NCBI GenBank assembly: GCA_947586625.1
Contig: CANPXS010000012.1
Location: 1 to 33,986, forward strand
Origin: an uncultured Clostridia bacterium
GTDB lineage: Bacteria; Bacillota; Clostridia; Oscillospirales; CAG-272
Direction: 5' to 3'
DNA: 33,986 nt
Positions 15,824 through 24,740 of this stretch are shown here, piece after piece. Below the pieces are notes generated by a model. The model was given only the letters and a program-made list of their open reading frames with translations. It did no database searches and had not been told where the DNA came from. Made by a program: the position numbers and the translations under genes. How positions within the stretch are numbered: the first letter of the stretch is position 1; every line of letters starts with the position of its first letter.

Positions 15824-17016
15824 ACTTTCTCTCCAAACGTATCCGTCTTTTCCGGGTCCAACTGCTCGTTCGCCCACATGACCGTCACGAGGTTTTCCGT
15901 CTCCGACAAATTTATTATATTGTGCGTATATCCCGGCAGCATATGGACAGCTTCGATCTTGTCGCCGCTCACTTCAAATTCAAGCACCTCGTCCGTGCCG
16001 ATTTTGCGCTCCTGTATCAGCCCGTGCCCCGACACGACGATGAAGAACTCCCACTTTGTGTTGTGCCAATGCTGTCCCTTCGTGATACCCGGCTTCGAGA
16101 TGTTCACGCTGAACTGCCCGCAATTCTCGGTTTTCATAAGCTCCGTAAAGCTGCCGCGCGAGTCGGTGTTCATTTTGAGCGGGAACGCGATCTTCTCCTT
16201 CGGCAGATAACTGAGATATGTGCTGTAAAGCTTCTTGGCAAAGCTGTTCGCCGGGACTTCGGGCATGATCAGCGTCTGCGGCTGGTCGTGAAATTTATAC
16301 AGCAAGTCCGCGATCTCGCCGAGCGTCGCCTTGTGGGTGACGGTGACATAGCAGAATCGGCCTCCATCGTTCGGGACGGGAGCAAGACCGTCATAATCGC
16401 ATCTGTGTGATTTACCGCAGAGAGCGGAAATCATCTCGTCAACCAAGTCATCGATATAAACAAGTTCAAGCTCGGTCAAGCGGTCATTTATCTGTATCGG
16501 CAAATCGTGTGCGATGTTGTAGCAGAACGTCGCGACGGCGCTGTTATAGTTCGGTCGGCACCACTTGCCGAACATATTCGGGAAACGGTAGACAAGCACT
16601 TTCGCGCCCGTTTCGTCGGCGTAGTTGAAGAACAAGTCCTCCCCTGCCCGCTTGCTCCTGCCGTACTCGCTGTCGTATCTGCCGATCAGCGTCGCCTGAA
16701 TCGACGACGAAAGCATGACCGGGCAAGTGTTGCGATGCTTTTTGAGCGTTTCAAGGAGCGTTGACGCAAAGCTGAAGTTGCCCTGCATAAATTCCGTCTG
16801 CTCCTTCGGGCGGTTCACCCCTGCGAGATTGAAGGCGAAATCGCAGTCGGAGCAGAATTCGTCAAGCACCGTTTCGGTGTTGTTTATGTCGTATTCGTAG
16901 ATTTCGTCGATTTGCAGCTCCGGATGCGTGCGGTCCTTTCCGTCGCGGATGTTTTTCAAATTTTCCACGAGATTCCGCCCGAAAAAGCCTGCCGCACCTG
17001 TTACGAGGATGTTCAT
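15820..17016 (-). CDS. capF: bifunctional 3-epimerase/4-reductase CapF (FnlB)
   Basis: Second enzyme of UDP-L-FucNAc synthesis, 398 residues: epimerisation at C3 and NADPH reduction at C4 of the CapE product. The N-terminal SDR domain starts ILVTGAAGFFGRNLVENL, with NLAGVNRPK and a YGRSKRAGE Tyr/Lys pair. The C-terminal cupin domain (from about residue 280) begins DSRGSFTELMKT and includes KGQHWHNTKWEFFIVVSG, whose His residues bind zinc in known CapF, and ends WANEQLDPEKTDTF. Both domains are complete. Its TGA overlaps the ATG of the acyltransferase gene, so that gene is translationally coupled to it. Confidence 0.95.
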   Translation of the reverse strand: MNILVTGAAGFFGRNLVENLKNIRDGKDRTHPELQIDEIYEYDINNTETVLDEFCSDCDFAFNLAGVNRPKEQTEFMQGNFSFASTLLETLKKHRNTCPVMLSSSIQATLIGRYDSEYGRSKRAGEDLFFNYADETGAKVLVYRFPNMFGKWCRPNYNSAVATFCYNIAHDLPIQINDRLTELELVYIDDLVDEMISALCGKSHRCDYDGLAPVPNDGGRFCYVTVTHKATLGEIADLLYKFHDQPQTLIMPEVPANSFAKKLYSTYLSYLPKEKIAFPLKMNTDSRGSFTELMKTENCGQFSVNISKPGITKGQHWHNTKWEFFIVVSGHGLIQERKIGTDEVLEFEVSGDKIEAVHMLPGYTHNIINLSETENLVTVMWANEQLDPEKTDTFGEKV

Positions 17017-17030
17017 ATCAATCTACCAAC

Positions 17031-17249
17031 TTATTTCAAATATTCTGCTGCGACTTCGATATCGCCTTTTGTATCACTTTCAATCCGTTGAATCAATTTC
17101 ATAAAATTCTTCTCAAGTCTTGCTCCAACAGTGGCACATTTCGGGACACCCGAAACAGAATCTATTTCATATATTTGTCCGTTTTTAATAATATCGATAT
17201 CGTTCATCACTGCTTGAATTTCTAAACAAAATTTATCCGATATTTTCAT
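17031..17249 (-). CDS. small protein of unknown function between capE and capF
   Basis: A 72-residue reading frame whose ATG overlaps the capE stop by four bases, preceded by a good AAGGAAG site inside capE, and ending 14 bases before capF. This spacing argues that it is translated. The sequence is soluble, with two Cys (positions 8 and 38) and a predicted helical C-terminus (EKNFMKLIQRIESD and onward). No signal peptide or membrane segment is seen. I do not recognise the family. It is AT-richer than capE and capF, so it looks like an addition to the standard capE-capF pair. Confidence 0.62.
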   Translation of the reverse strand: MKISDKFCLEIQAVMNDIDIIKNGQIYEIDSVSGVPKCATVGARLEKNFMKLIQRIESDTKGDIEVAAEYLK

Positions 17250-18301
17250 CTTTTTTCTTCCTTTTCAATCTCGTTCCGGACATAATCCGTCGTGAGGATC
17301 TTTTTCACTACACCGTCCACGTCAAGGAGTGTCGTGTTGTGGCTCGTGTAGCTTTCCTCTGCCTCTGTCATGACCTGCCCTTTGACAAAATATTTGTCAT
17401 AATTGAGATCGCGGTTATCCGCCGCCACGCGGAAATAATTTCCCATATCCTCCGACCGCAACCGTTCCTCGCGGGTCATAAGCGTTTCGTACAGCTTCTC
17501 GCCATGGCGGGTTCCGATAATATTCGTTCCCGTGTCGCCGAACAGCTTTTGAACCGCTTTTGCGAGATCACCGATAGTCGAAGCGTCTGCTTTCTGAATG
17601 AACAGGTCGCCGGGACGCGCATGTTCAAATGCGAATTTCACCAGTTCGACAGCTTCGTCGAGATTCATGAGGAACCGCGTCATATTTGGGTCGGTAATGG
17701 TGATGGGATTTCCCGCCTTGATCTGGTCGATAAACAGCGGAATCACACTGCCGCGGCTGCACATGACGTTACCGTAACGGGTGCAGCAGATGACGGTTCC
17801 GTCTCGCTCTGCGGCAACCCTGGCATTAGCATAAATTACGTGTTCCATCATTGCCTTTGAGATGCCCATGGCGTTGATGGGGTACGCCGCCTTGTCCGTG
17901 GACAGGCACACTACACGTTTTACACCTGCTTCAATTGCCGCATGCAGGACATTATCTGTGCCGATGATATTTGTACGCACAGCCTCCATCGGGAAAAACT
18001 CGCATGACGGCACCTGTTTCAGCGCAGCCGCGTGGAATATGTAGTCAACTCCATGCATAGCGTCGCGAACCGATTCAATATTTCGGACATCGCCGATGTA
18101 GAATTTGACTTTGCCCGCTTGCTCCGGATATTTCGCCTGCAGCTCGTGGCGCATATCGTCCTGCTTTTTCTCGTCGCGGGAAAAGATACGTATTTCACTG
18201 ATATCGGTGGCAAGGAAGTGCTTCAGTACAGTATTGCCGAAACTGCCTGTACCGCCTGTGATCATGAGAGTGGAATCAGAAAAGTTATCAGAACAATTCA
18301 T
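17246..18301 (-). CDS. capE: UDP-GlcNAc 4,6-dehydratase/5-epimerase (CapE/FnlA)
   Basis: Soluble SDR enzyme, 351 residues, first enzyme of UDP-N-acetyl-L-fucosamine synthesis, converting UDP-GlcNAc through 4,6-dehydration and 5-epimerisation. It has the dinucleotide motif ITGGTGSFGNTV, the FSRDEKKQDDMRHEL segment characteristic of CapE/FnlA, and LSTDKAAYPINAMGISK, where Met and Lys form the MxxxK variant of the catalytic pair. The C-terminal HGEKLYETLMTREE is also typical. Unlike the first gene of the locus it lacks membrane segments. The presence of CapF and CapG homologues downstream makes this assignment firm. GC-richer than the flanking glycosyltransferases. Confidence 0.95.
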   Translation of the reverse strand: MNCSDNFSDSTLMITGGTGSFGNTVLKHFLATDISEIRIFSRDEKKQDDMRHELQAKYPEQAGKVKFYIGDVRNIESVRDAMHGVDYIFHAAALKQVPSCEFFPMEAVRTNIIGTDNVLHAAIEAGVKRVVCLSTDKAAYPINAMGISKAMMEHVIYANARVAAERDGTVICCTRYGNVMCSRGSVIPLFIDQIKAGNPITITDPNMTRFLMNLDEAVELVKFAFEHARPGDLFIQKADASTIGDLAKAVQKLFGDTGTNIIGTRHGEKLYETLMTREERLRSEDMGNYFRVAADNRDLNYDKYFVKGQVMTEAEESYTSHNTTLLDVDGVVKKILTTDYVRNEIEKEEKR

Positions 18302-19443
18302 ACTGTTATTCCTTTCTCCTGCAATTTATCTTCATATATATTCATTAGCTTAATAATCACGTCTTTTATATCAAATCCCGCCTTTCTCACAATATCTGCC
18401 CCCAATTCTCTATTTACCCGTGCGTTATATAACTCATCAACAGCATCGCACCATTCGGATGTGGATGAGTCCAATGATACTAATCTTATATTGTCTGACA
18501 GTTTGACCTCAGGTGATACAGACGAACTGATTACGCACGGCAGACCTGCCGCCTGTGCTTCTACGCCTGCCACCGGAAGTCCTTCATGCAAACTCGGCAG
18601 AAGGAAAATATCAAACGCTTGCATAAGTTCGCTGACATCGTTTCGTACCCCAAGGAATAAAACGCTTTTTTCTATACCAAGCGATGAAACTTTTTGTTTT
18701 ATTCTGTTTAACAATTCGCCTGTTCCAACCAACACAAGTTTGGCGTCTGTGTGACGATGCAATAAATCGGTGAAAATATCAATTAAATATTCATGATTTT
18801 TTTGAAGAGCAAATCTTCCGACATGTCCGATTATAAGCTCATCATTAAAGCCGAGCTCTTGTCTTACTTCTTTTCTTTTTGATAGATCATATGCATACTT
18901 ATCGATATCAACAGCGTTATTAAGAACTATGAACTTTGATCCGTTAAACAGCCATTTCCCCGCTTCGCTTGAACAGGCAATTCTTATATCTGTCACCTTT
19001 GGCAATCTTTTTATTGCCATGCCATGAATAGCCTTATAAATTAAATCTTTGGGATTTCTACTTTTTTTTCTTTTGTTAGCGGTATTATGTGAGTGAGAAA
19101 TACATAACGGTACTCCTGCCTTTTTTGCCTCTTTGAGTAAAAAATATCCGGCAGCATCCATGTGGGAATGTACAATAACGTATTTATTTTCTTTAAAAAT
19201 TTTAGCTATCTCCCGCTTATTTTTTATATAGTTTTCGCCGCGAGGCGTCACATAAAATATTTTGCTTCCGCAAGACAAAAGATAATTATGTGTTTCATTA
19301 TTTATGCAATCCTCTTCATGACCGTGAAGAAGGAAATCAATATGATACTTCGAGCGATCAATATTATTGTAGTAGCTTAATACCACCGCCTCTGTGCCGC
19401 CTTTGTGAAAGGTGCCGTTTAGAGCATAAAGAATGTTTATCAT
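18298..19443 (-). CDS. GT4 glycosyltransferase, EpsF-like
   Basis: GT4 glycosyltransferase, 381 residues. The N-terminus MINILYALNGTFHKGGTEAV shows the Gly-Gly-(T/A)-E element of this group, HSHMDAAG and CISHSHNT follow, and the C-terminal domain has IGHVGRFALQKNHEYLI, LVGTGEL and the EX7E motif EGLPVAGVE. I chose ATG 19443, which has a GGAGG site five bases upstream (19449-19453); the longer frame from 19464 starts inside the upstream gene and covers that site. Its stop overlaps the capE start by four bases. Donor and linkage unknown. It contains an A8 run at about 19062-19069 but the frame is intact. Confidence 0.9.
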   Translation of the reverse strand: MINILYALNGTFHKGGTEAVVLSYYNNIDRSKYHIDFLLHGHEEDCINNETHNYLLSCGSKIFYVTPRGENYIKNKREIAKIFKENKYVIVHSHMDAAGYFLLKEAKKAGVPLCISHSHNTANKRKKSRNPKDLIYKAIHGMAIKRLPKVTDIRIACSSEAGKWLFNGSKFIVLNNAVDIDKYAYDLSKRKEVRQELGFNDELIIGHVGRFALQKNHEYLIDIFTDLLHRHTDAKLVLVGTGELLNRIKQKVSSLGIEKSVLFLGVRNDVSELMQAFDIFLLPSLHEGLPVAGVEAQAAGLPCVISSSVSPEVKLSDNIRLVSLDSSTSEWCDAVDELYNARVNRELGADIVRKAGFDIKDVIIKLMNIYEDKLQEKGITV

Positions 19444-19460
19444 GTCATCCTCCGAAAGCA

Positions 19461-20660
19461 TCAACGTATAATAACTTGTGCAACATGCTGCACATTATAA
19501 TTGGAGACAAGATATCCAAATGCTGCTTCGCCAAGATCAGGTGATATGCCGTCTGCTATTTTGTCAATAACTGCTTCAAATGCATTTAAATCATTGCTCT
19601 CGCACCACCACCCGAATCCGCCGTCAACAATTATCTTTCCGATATCCGTATTCGGATCGGTACATGCCAGCACCGGCAGCTTTGCCTGCATATAGCTTAG
19701 CAGTCTGCTCGGGAAGTTAGGTATCGTAAATCTGTGGTCGAGAAAGATCATGCCGACATCGCATGCGGCGATCATTCTATCATAATCATCCTTCGGGAGA
19801 CTTTTCATCAGCTTCATGTTCGTCGGCCGGCTTTGATTGAAGAAATCCTCAAGCTTGCCGTATTCCGTGCCGCTGCCTACGATCAGAAAAAATGCGCCCG
19901 CGTTATACATCTGCGATTTCAGGCACTCGATTATGAACGGCACTCCCTGCGGCTTGCCGAGGTTTCCGCCATATACAAATATCTTTTTATCTGTCGGCAG
20001 ACCGTATTTTTCGCGCATTTGAATTTTTTCTTCAGCAGAAAGGCTCAGATCACGCACCTCAATGCTGTTAGGGCATATTTCGACCTTTTCTGGCGGGATC
20101 TCCGGGTTATGCTTCAAAAGATATTCAACATTCGCTGGCGACATACAGCCTATGCAATCGGAAACCTCATACAGCTTTTTCTCCTTGCTGCGGAAATATT
20201 TATATATGAGACCTTTCACGCCTTTTGTACTTAACATTCCCATATCGACCGCATTCTGCGGAAAAATGTCTTTCAGCATCAGATAGGACTTTGCCCCGTC
20301 GCGTTTTTTTACATATCTCACAACATTTGTAAATGTGATCGGCGGCGTAGGATACAGAACAAGGTCGAATTTGATATCTCCGAAATATTCCTTGACCGCT
20401 TTCTTGAAACGCGGCTCGATGAGGACGGTGTTTATTCCTTTTTCGATTATGTTTGTCTTTTGAATGCGACCGGTTTTGACCTTTACGATCTTTGCGCCGT
20501 GTTCTCGAATAACAAGGTTTTCGCCTTTATCCGTATTTTCAACCGGTGAAAGAATGTAGACACTGTGACCGTGCTTTATAAATTCACGAAGCAGGTCAGG
20601 ATAAATCCCTCTGACTTCAACTGTAAATATTTTAGAAAGACTTAAAAACAACACATTCAT
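19461..20660 (-). CDS. GT4 glycosyltransferase, WbuB-like
   Basis: Retaining GT-B glycosyltransferase of family GT4, 399 residues, closest in feel to the WbuB group of amino-sugar (N-acetylfucosamine) transferases found with capE/F/G-type genes. It would add a sugar from a UDP donor to the lipid-linked acceptor at the cytoplasmic membrane face. The N-terminal domain contains LYPTPPITF and LMLKDIFPQNAVDMG, typical of WbuB proteins. The C-terminal domain has FVYGGNLGKPQG and IPNFPSRLLSYMQAKLPVLA, the donor-binding region. Start ATG 20660. It overlaps the next glycosyltransferase frame at its 3' end and stands immediately before the UDP-FucNAc genes, so UDP-L-FucNAc is a reasonable donor guess. 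Confidence 0.88.
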   Translation of the reverse strand: MNVLFLSLSKIFTVEVRGIYPDLLREFIKHGHSVYILSPVENTDKGENLVIREHGAKIVKVKTGRIQKTNIIEKGINTVLIEPRFKKAVKEYFGDIKFDLVLYPTPPITFTNVVRYVKKRDGAKSYLMLKDIFPQNAVDMGMLSTKGVKGLIYKYFRSKEKKLYEVSDCIGCMSPANVEYLLKHNPEIPPEKVEICPNSIEVRDLSLSAEEKIQMREKYGLPTDKKIFVYGGNLGKPQGVPFIIECLKSQMYNAGAFFLIVGSGTEYGKLEDFFNQSRPTNMKLMKSLPKDDYDRMIAACDVGMIFLDHRFTIPNFPSRLLSYMQAKLPVLACTDPNTDIGKIIVDGGFGWWCESNDLNAFEAVIDKIADGISPDLGEAAFGYLVSNYNVQHVAQVIIR

Positions 20661-20794
20661 ATATCAACCTTCAAAACCTATATCATGTAATTATTCAACA
20701 TCGCTTATTTCGAAACTTGCTATAAATGAAACAATTGTATCAACTACGAACGCCCTTTTCATTTCTCTGTCCTCATCATATGGTGATAGATTAA

Positions 20795-21010
20795 TCACCC
20801 TCTTAAGATTTCCAAAACCTCTTCCTCTGTCAGCCTTTCGTAGTTTGCGCCCATGCTAAAGATCATCCGAGCTATTTTCCCAATGACGCCGTCTTCAACG
20901 CCCAGTTCATCTAACGTGGAGGGAAGTTCCATTTCCTTTCCGAAATTCTCTGGCGAACAGATTCCTGACAAAGCCAATTCTTCGTCAGCCTTAAAATTCG
21001 CTTATTTCCA
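20795..21010 (-). pseudogene. C-terminal remnant of an iron-containing alcohol dehydrogenase
   Basis: About 68 codons after a stop encode ANFKADEELALSGICS, then LPSTLDELGVEDG and LTEEEVLEILRG. This resembles the extreme C-terminus of butanol-dehydrogenase-like iron alcohol dehydrogenases (the GLPTTLSELGI and LTEEDVVEIL regions). It does not resemble the end of the intact dehydrogenase encoded upstream at 22044-23156, so it is a different gene. Nothing recognisable precedes it up to 21302. The rest of this 642-base gap (20661-21302) is AT-rich and holds no other gene I can support. Likely debris from a replaced module or displaced chromosomal gene. Confidence 0.6.
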
Positions 21011-21302
21011 ACTCTTCTCTTGCACATCTGGTCAAAATAAGATCCGCTCTCTTATATATCTTCCTATAATAAGCGGGTGGGGTGACACCCAGTGCCTTTC
21101 CATGGGTACAGTTCGCAAAAGCGCGCAGTTAATTATCCATTTTGATAGGCTTAAAAAGCAGGCTTTTTCCTCAGCTTTTAATACAGTTCATGCTTATTGC
21201 ACTATCCGTGCCAGTTCGCGTCTTGCATTATCATTTTCATGAGGATCCTTTATCACGAGAGTATTTTTATCACTCTACACATTATAACTTTATTTAAACA
21301 CA

Positions 21303-22025
21303 TCAAAAATTCAACAATTCCTTGCTGATATTACTTTCTGCTCTTTGATAATCCTCCAAGAAATCTACTTCGCCCCAGAAGCAGCCGCTGGTTTCGATCA
21401 TGCGAATATCATACTTTTTCATATCAAATACTCTCTGAAGTGCGCCCTCAAAATAGGAAGTAAACTGTTTGTCCCGAAGAACGCTAACAGTGCTTGCATT
21501 AAGATCGCCAATGACATTCTTTTTTATTTTCGCAATGCCTATAAATTCTCCGGCAGCTGCCCCCACGGGCATATTTTTTGTAATCTCTACTATCCTATCG
21601 TTTTCCAATCTTACTTTCATTGCCTCGTCATCACATGGTTTTGTATCGACCGAAAGAACAATATCGCCGTCCGATGTGAGAAGCTGCTCAAAAATATGTA
21701 TATCGCATATTGTGTCGGCGTGAAGATATATAAAATCATCATGCAGCTGCTTCATTCCCATATAATACGAACCGATTACGTTCGTAAATTCATAAAACGG
21801 ATTGTAAATCAATGTAATACCGGGAATGCCCCTTGTTGCTTCGATCATTTTTTCATCCTGAAATCCCGTTACAATCGTTATATCCCAAATTCCGTATCTG
21901 TGAAGCATTGCAATGTTTATATCAAGAATTCTCTTGCCGTTAATTTTTAATAAACTCTTAGGAAGATCCTCCGTTAAGCTTCCGAGTCTGCTACCTTTAC
22001 CTGCTGCCATAATAATTGCCTGCAT
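21303..22025 (-). CDS. LicC-like CTP:phosphoalcohol cytidylyltransferase
   Basis: Nucleotidyltransferase of the phosphocholine cytidylyltransferase (LicC) type, 240 residues. Such enzymes form a CDP-activated alcohol from CTP and a phosphorylated alcohol. Visible are the loop IIMAAGKGSRLGSLTEDLPKSLL, the metal-binding Asp in IYLHADTICD, and the late segment GEFIGIAKI typical of this subgroup. A GGAGG site precedes ATG 22025. It closes the four-gene aldolase set and is the likely supplier of the LicD enzyme. Because no choline uptake or kinase genes are present, while a kinase and a dehydrogenase are, the substrate is more likely a polyol phosphate than phosphocholine. That is inference. Confidence 0.88.
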   Translation of the reverse strand: MQAIIMAAGKGSRLGSLTEDLPKSLLKINGKRILDINIAMLHRYGIWDITIVTGFQDEKMIEATRGIPGITLIYNPFYEFTNVIGSYYMGMKQLHDDFIYLHADTICDIHIFEQLLTSDGDIVLSVDTKPCDDEAMKVRLENDRIVEITKNMPVGAAAGEFIGIAKIKKNVIGDLNASTVSVLRDKQFTSYFEGALQRVFDMKKYDIRMIETSGCFWGEVDFLEDYQRAESNISKELLNF

Positions 22026-22043
22026 GATTATGTCCTCCCGCGT

Positions 22044-23156
22044 TTACATAGATTCTTTATAAAGAGTTACTATAATATTTTCCACATCAGCCAGTTTATC
22101 GTTCTTCAGATTGCCGCTGACCATATCCGCAAGCTTTTCGGCGCTCGGCACTTTTCCGAGATCAGTAATGTTCCGAGAAATATTCATTCTGTCCAGCCAC
22201 TTTCTGATTCGATCATAAGGCTGTCCTTCTTCGCATCCGAGCCAGTCAAGAATCTGCGTTATCCGCGTAGGGTTCACTGTGCTTTCGTGCTTTATCCAAG
22301 CAGGATAAAGCGCTATCAGTCCCGCACCGTGACTTGTCTCTGTAACAACGCCGATCGGATACTGTAAGCGATGGGGCAGGCAGTTTCCGATGTTTTTCAA
22401 ATTGTAGCCCATGATATGACTTGCAAAACTCATCATCTCACGTGCTTCATGATCATCAAGATTCTTGGCGAGCCTTGGCAGTGCTTCTCCAACAATTTTT
22501 ATTGACTTCTCGGAAAGCATTTCGGAAAACGGGTCGGCTTTGACGGCGCAATAGCTCTCCGCCGCATGCGCGAAAACATCAAATCCAGTTTCCATTGTCA
22601 CCGTAAAAGGAAGCTTGAACGTATATGTAGGGTCTACAATTGCAACTGCCGGGGTCACTTTCTCTCCGCGAATGCCGGATTTTATCTTTTTCTCTCGGCT
22701 TGATATTATTGCCCCTTTGCTGAGTTCCGCACCTGTTCCCGAAGTAGTCGGAATAGCTATAATGGGCAACGTATCATCGGGAGGCGTAAGCCCTTTGATC
22801 AGATATTCTTCAATATCAATATAAGAAACTATACCCACCGCTGTTGCCTTCGCAGCATCTATCGCGCTGCCGCCACCGAAGCCAATCACGGAATCAACAT
22901 GATTTTCCCTGCCGAGCTTTATTGCTTCTCTAATTTCGGCAACATCAGGATTTGCCGTTACCTTATCATAATAAAATACTTCCGAGTCGAGCCAAGATAC
23001 CAGCTCATCTACAAATCCTAAATCCTTTAATACGCTGCCTGTTGTTAATAAAAGAGTTCTCGAGCCGATAACACTGTTCTCTTTCTTGACTGCTTCCTCA
23101 ACGCACTTGTTGCCAAAGTATGTTCTTGTAGTCATCGAAAGCTGATATGATTTCAT
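22044..23156 (-). CDS. iron-containing alcohol dehydrogenase
   Basis: Group III (iron-containing) alcohol dehydrogenase, 370 residues. It should catalyse NAD(P)H-linked carbonyl/alcohol interconversion. NAD(P)-binding FGGGSAIDAAKA and IAIPTTSGTGAE are present. Metal ligands are provided by FDVFAHAAES (Asp and His), CLPHRLQYP (His) and ETSHGAGLIALYP (His), so the iron site looks complete. It lies between an FGGY kinase and a LicC-like cytidylyltransferase (18 bases), an order that suggests reduction of a ketose or aldehyde, possibly phosphorylated, to the polyol that is then activated. Some relatives reduce phosphonoacetaldehyde in phosphonate clusters, but no PEP mutase is present here, so I do not favour a phosphonate. 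Confidence 0.9.
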   Translation of the reverse strand: MKSYQLSMTTRTYFGNKCVEEAVKKENSVIGSRTLLLTTGSVLKDLGFVDELVSWLDSEVFYYDKVTANPDVAEIREAIKLGRENHVDSVIGFGGGSAIDAAKATAVGIVSYIDIEEYLIKGLTPPDDTLPIIAIPTTSGTGAELSKGAIISSREKKIKSGIRGEKVTPAVAIVDPTYTFKLPFTVTMETGFDVFAHAAESYCAVKADPFSEMLSEKSIKIVGEALPRLAKNLDDHEAREMMSFASHIMGYNLKNIGNCLPHRLQYPIGVVTETSHGAGLIALYPAWIKHESTVNPTRITQILDWLGCEEGQPYDRIRKWLDRMNISRNITDLGKVPSAEKLADMVSGNLKNDKLADVENIIVTLYKESM

Positions 23157-23168
23157 ATTCGGTCTCCC

Positions 23169-24695
23169 TTACAAATTTTCAATCTGTGTCTCTCTGGGGT
23201 TTCTAATTTTCCCAAGTACCTCTATCCGCCTATCAAACATAGGTACCAACGATTCATATGTTTCCTTGAACAGCTTATACACAACATTATACTTTTCATG
23301 ATTATCTTTGTCGGGATGAATTGTCATTCTGCTTTTTGAGAATTTCTTAGAAAGCTCAGAAAAGGATATTCCTTCCTGACCGTTTAATACCATCATCGCC
23401 GCACCGGATGCAGTAGTTTCAAATTCAGATAAAACGATCATCTCTTTCCCGGTAACATCCGCTTTTATCTGTGATATCAAATTAACTCTTGCGAGACCGC
23501 CGGACAGACGAACAGTATTTACATTCGCGGTAGTCTCTCCTATCGCCTCCATCATTGTGCGGTCTATAAACGCGGCAGCCTCAAAAACCGCTCTCGTCAT
23601 GTCTTTACGGGTATGTATTCTTTCAAGACCAAAGAATGTCCCCCTTGCATGGTCATTCCAGATAGAGGTCCGTTCGCCAAGAAGATAGGGCAGGAAAATA
23701 ATGCCTCTTGCGCCAATATCCGATTCCGCGGCCTCTTTCTCCATTACTTCATACGGATATTCTTCTTTTGAATAATAACATTGCTTGACCCACTCTATTA
23801 AACCTCCGCCGAGATTATTTGAACCTCCGATGATTGTAAATCCTCCCTGACGGAACGGTGTGGAATACACGCGCTCACTTGGAAGAAGCTCCTCTTTTTT
23901 ACTGAGCATACGGAACGCCGTCACCGTTCCGCTTACATCACTTGCATCTCCCTCGCCTGATACACCGCTGCCTACAAACGAACAAATGGCGTCATAGGAA
24001 GTAACAACAATCTTTGCGCTATTATTACACCCGATTTGTCCTGCCACATCCTGCAATATCGTTCCGACACATTCCCCCGTTTTCATAACAGGCGGCAGTT
24101 TGTCCTCCGGGATACCGAGATCATCAAGAAGCTGCGAAGGATATGACATCGTATTAAATGAATAATGAAACTTGACCGCATTTAATTCATCTGTAGCAAC
24201 GACCCCGCTAAGGTGATAGAGAAGATAATCATTCGGGGATAAAAAATACCGTGTTTTTTTGAATATAGATTTTTCGTGTTTTTTAATCCACAATATTTTA
24301 GGGAGCATTACACTGACAGAAACAGGGAGTCCGGTATCATTTACTATATCTGCTGTCCAAGCACTGCTTTTTATCTCATCAACCTCCTCCACTGCTCTCT
24401 TATCAGAAACCATAATGGCATTTCCGAGAGGTCGACCGCTCTCGTCCATGCATACAAGACAAGACGCAGATGTGGTAACGGTGATATAATCTACCGTCTG
24501 AATCTTTGCATCTTGGACAGATGAACGCATTACATCAATAGCCTTATTCAACCATTCATCGGGATACTGTTCTACGCGGATATCATCGATTGCCGAAGTA
24601 AGCGTTCTTGACGCACTTGACAGTTTTCTCCCGTTTTCATCAAATATTATGCTTCTTATACTTTTCATGCCCATATTAAGGACTAACACGTTCAT
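23169..24695 (-). CDS. FGGY-family carbohydrate kinase
   Basis: FGGY-type sugar kinase (xylulokinase/glycerol kinase superfamily), 508 residues, full family length. It would phosphorylate a ketose or polyol with ATP. The presumed catalytic Asp is in VVTSYDAICSFVGSG and the C-terminal ATP-binding segment VRLSGGLARVNLISQI is intact. The N-terminal phosphate-binding loop is atypical: it reads VLNMGMKSIR where the family normally has a D-x-G-T/S pattern, so Asn replaces the conserved Asp and Met the Thr. The gene lies 45 bases after the aldolase and 12 before the iron dehydrogenase. The kinase suggests that a polyol or ketose phosphate is formed for the downstream cytidylyltransferase. The specific sugar is unknown. 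Confidence 0.88.
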   Translation of the reverse strand: MNVLVLNMGMKSIRSIIFDENGRKLSSASRTLTSAIDDIRVEQYPDEWLNKAIDVMRSSVQDAKIQTVDYITVTTSASCLVCMDESGRPLGNAIMVSDKRAVEEVDEIKSSAWTADIVNDTGLPVSVSVMLPKILWIKKHEKSIFKKTRYFLSPNDYLLYHLSGVVATDELNAVKFHYSFNTMSYPSQLLDDLGIPEDKLPPVMKTGECVGTILQDVAGQIGCNNSAKIVVTSYDAICSFVGSGVSGEGDASDVSGTVTAFRMLSKKEELLPSERVYSTPFRQGGFTIIGGSNNLGGGLIEWVKQCYYSKEEYPYEVMEKEAAESDIGARGIIFLPYLLGERTSIWNDHARGTFFGLERIHTRKDMTRAVFEAAAFIDRTMMEAIGETTANVNTVRLSGGLARVNLISQIKADVTGKEMIVLSEFETTASGAAMMVLNGQEGISFSELSKKFSKSRMTIHPDKDNHEKYNVVYKLFKETYESLVPMFDRRIEVLGKIRNPRETQIENL

Positions 24696-24740
24696 ACGCC
24701 TTTTTCTCCATTATCGTATATGTCTGCTTTATCACCTTAG

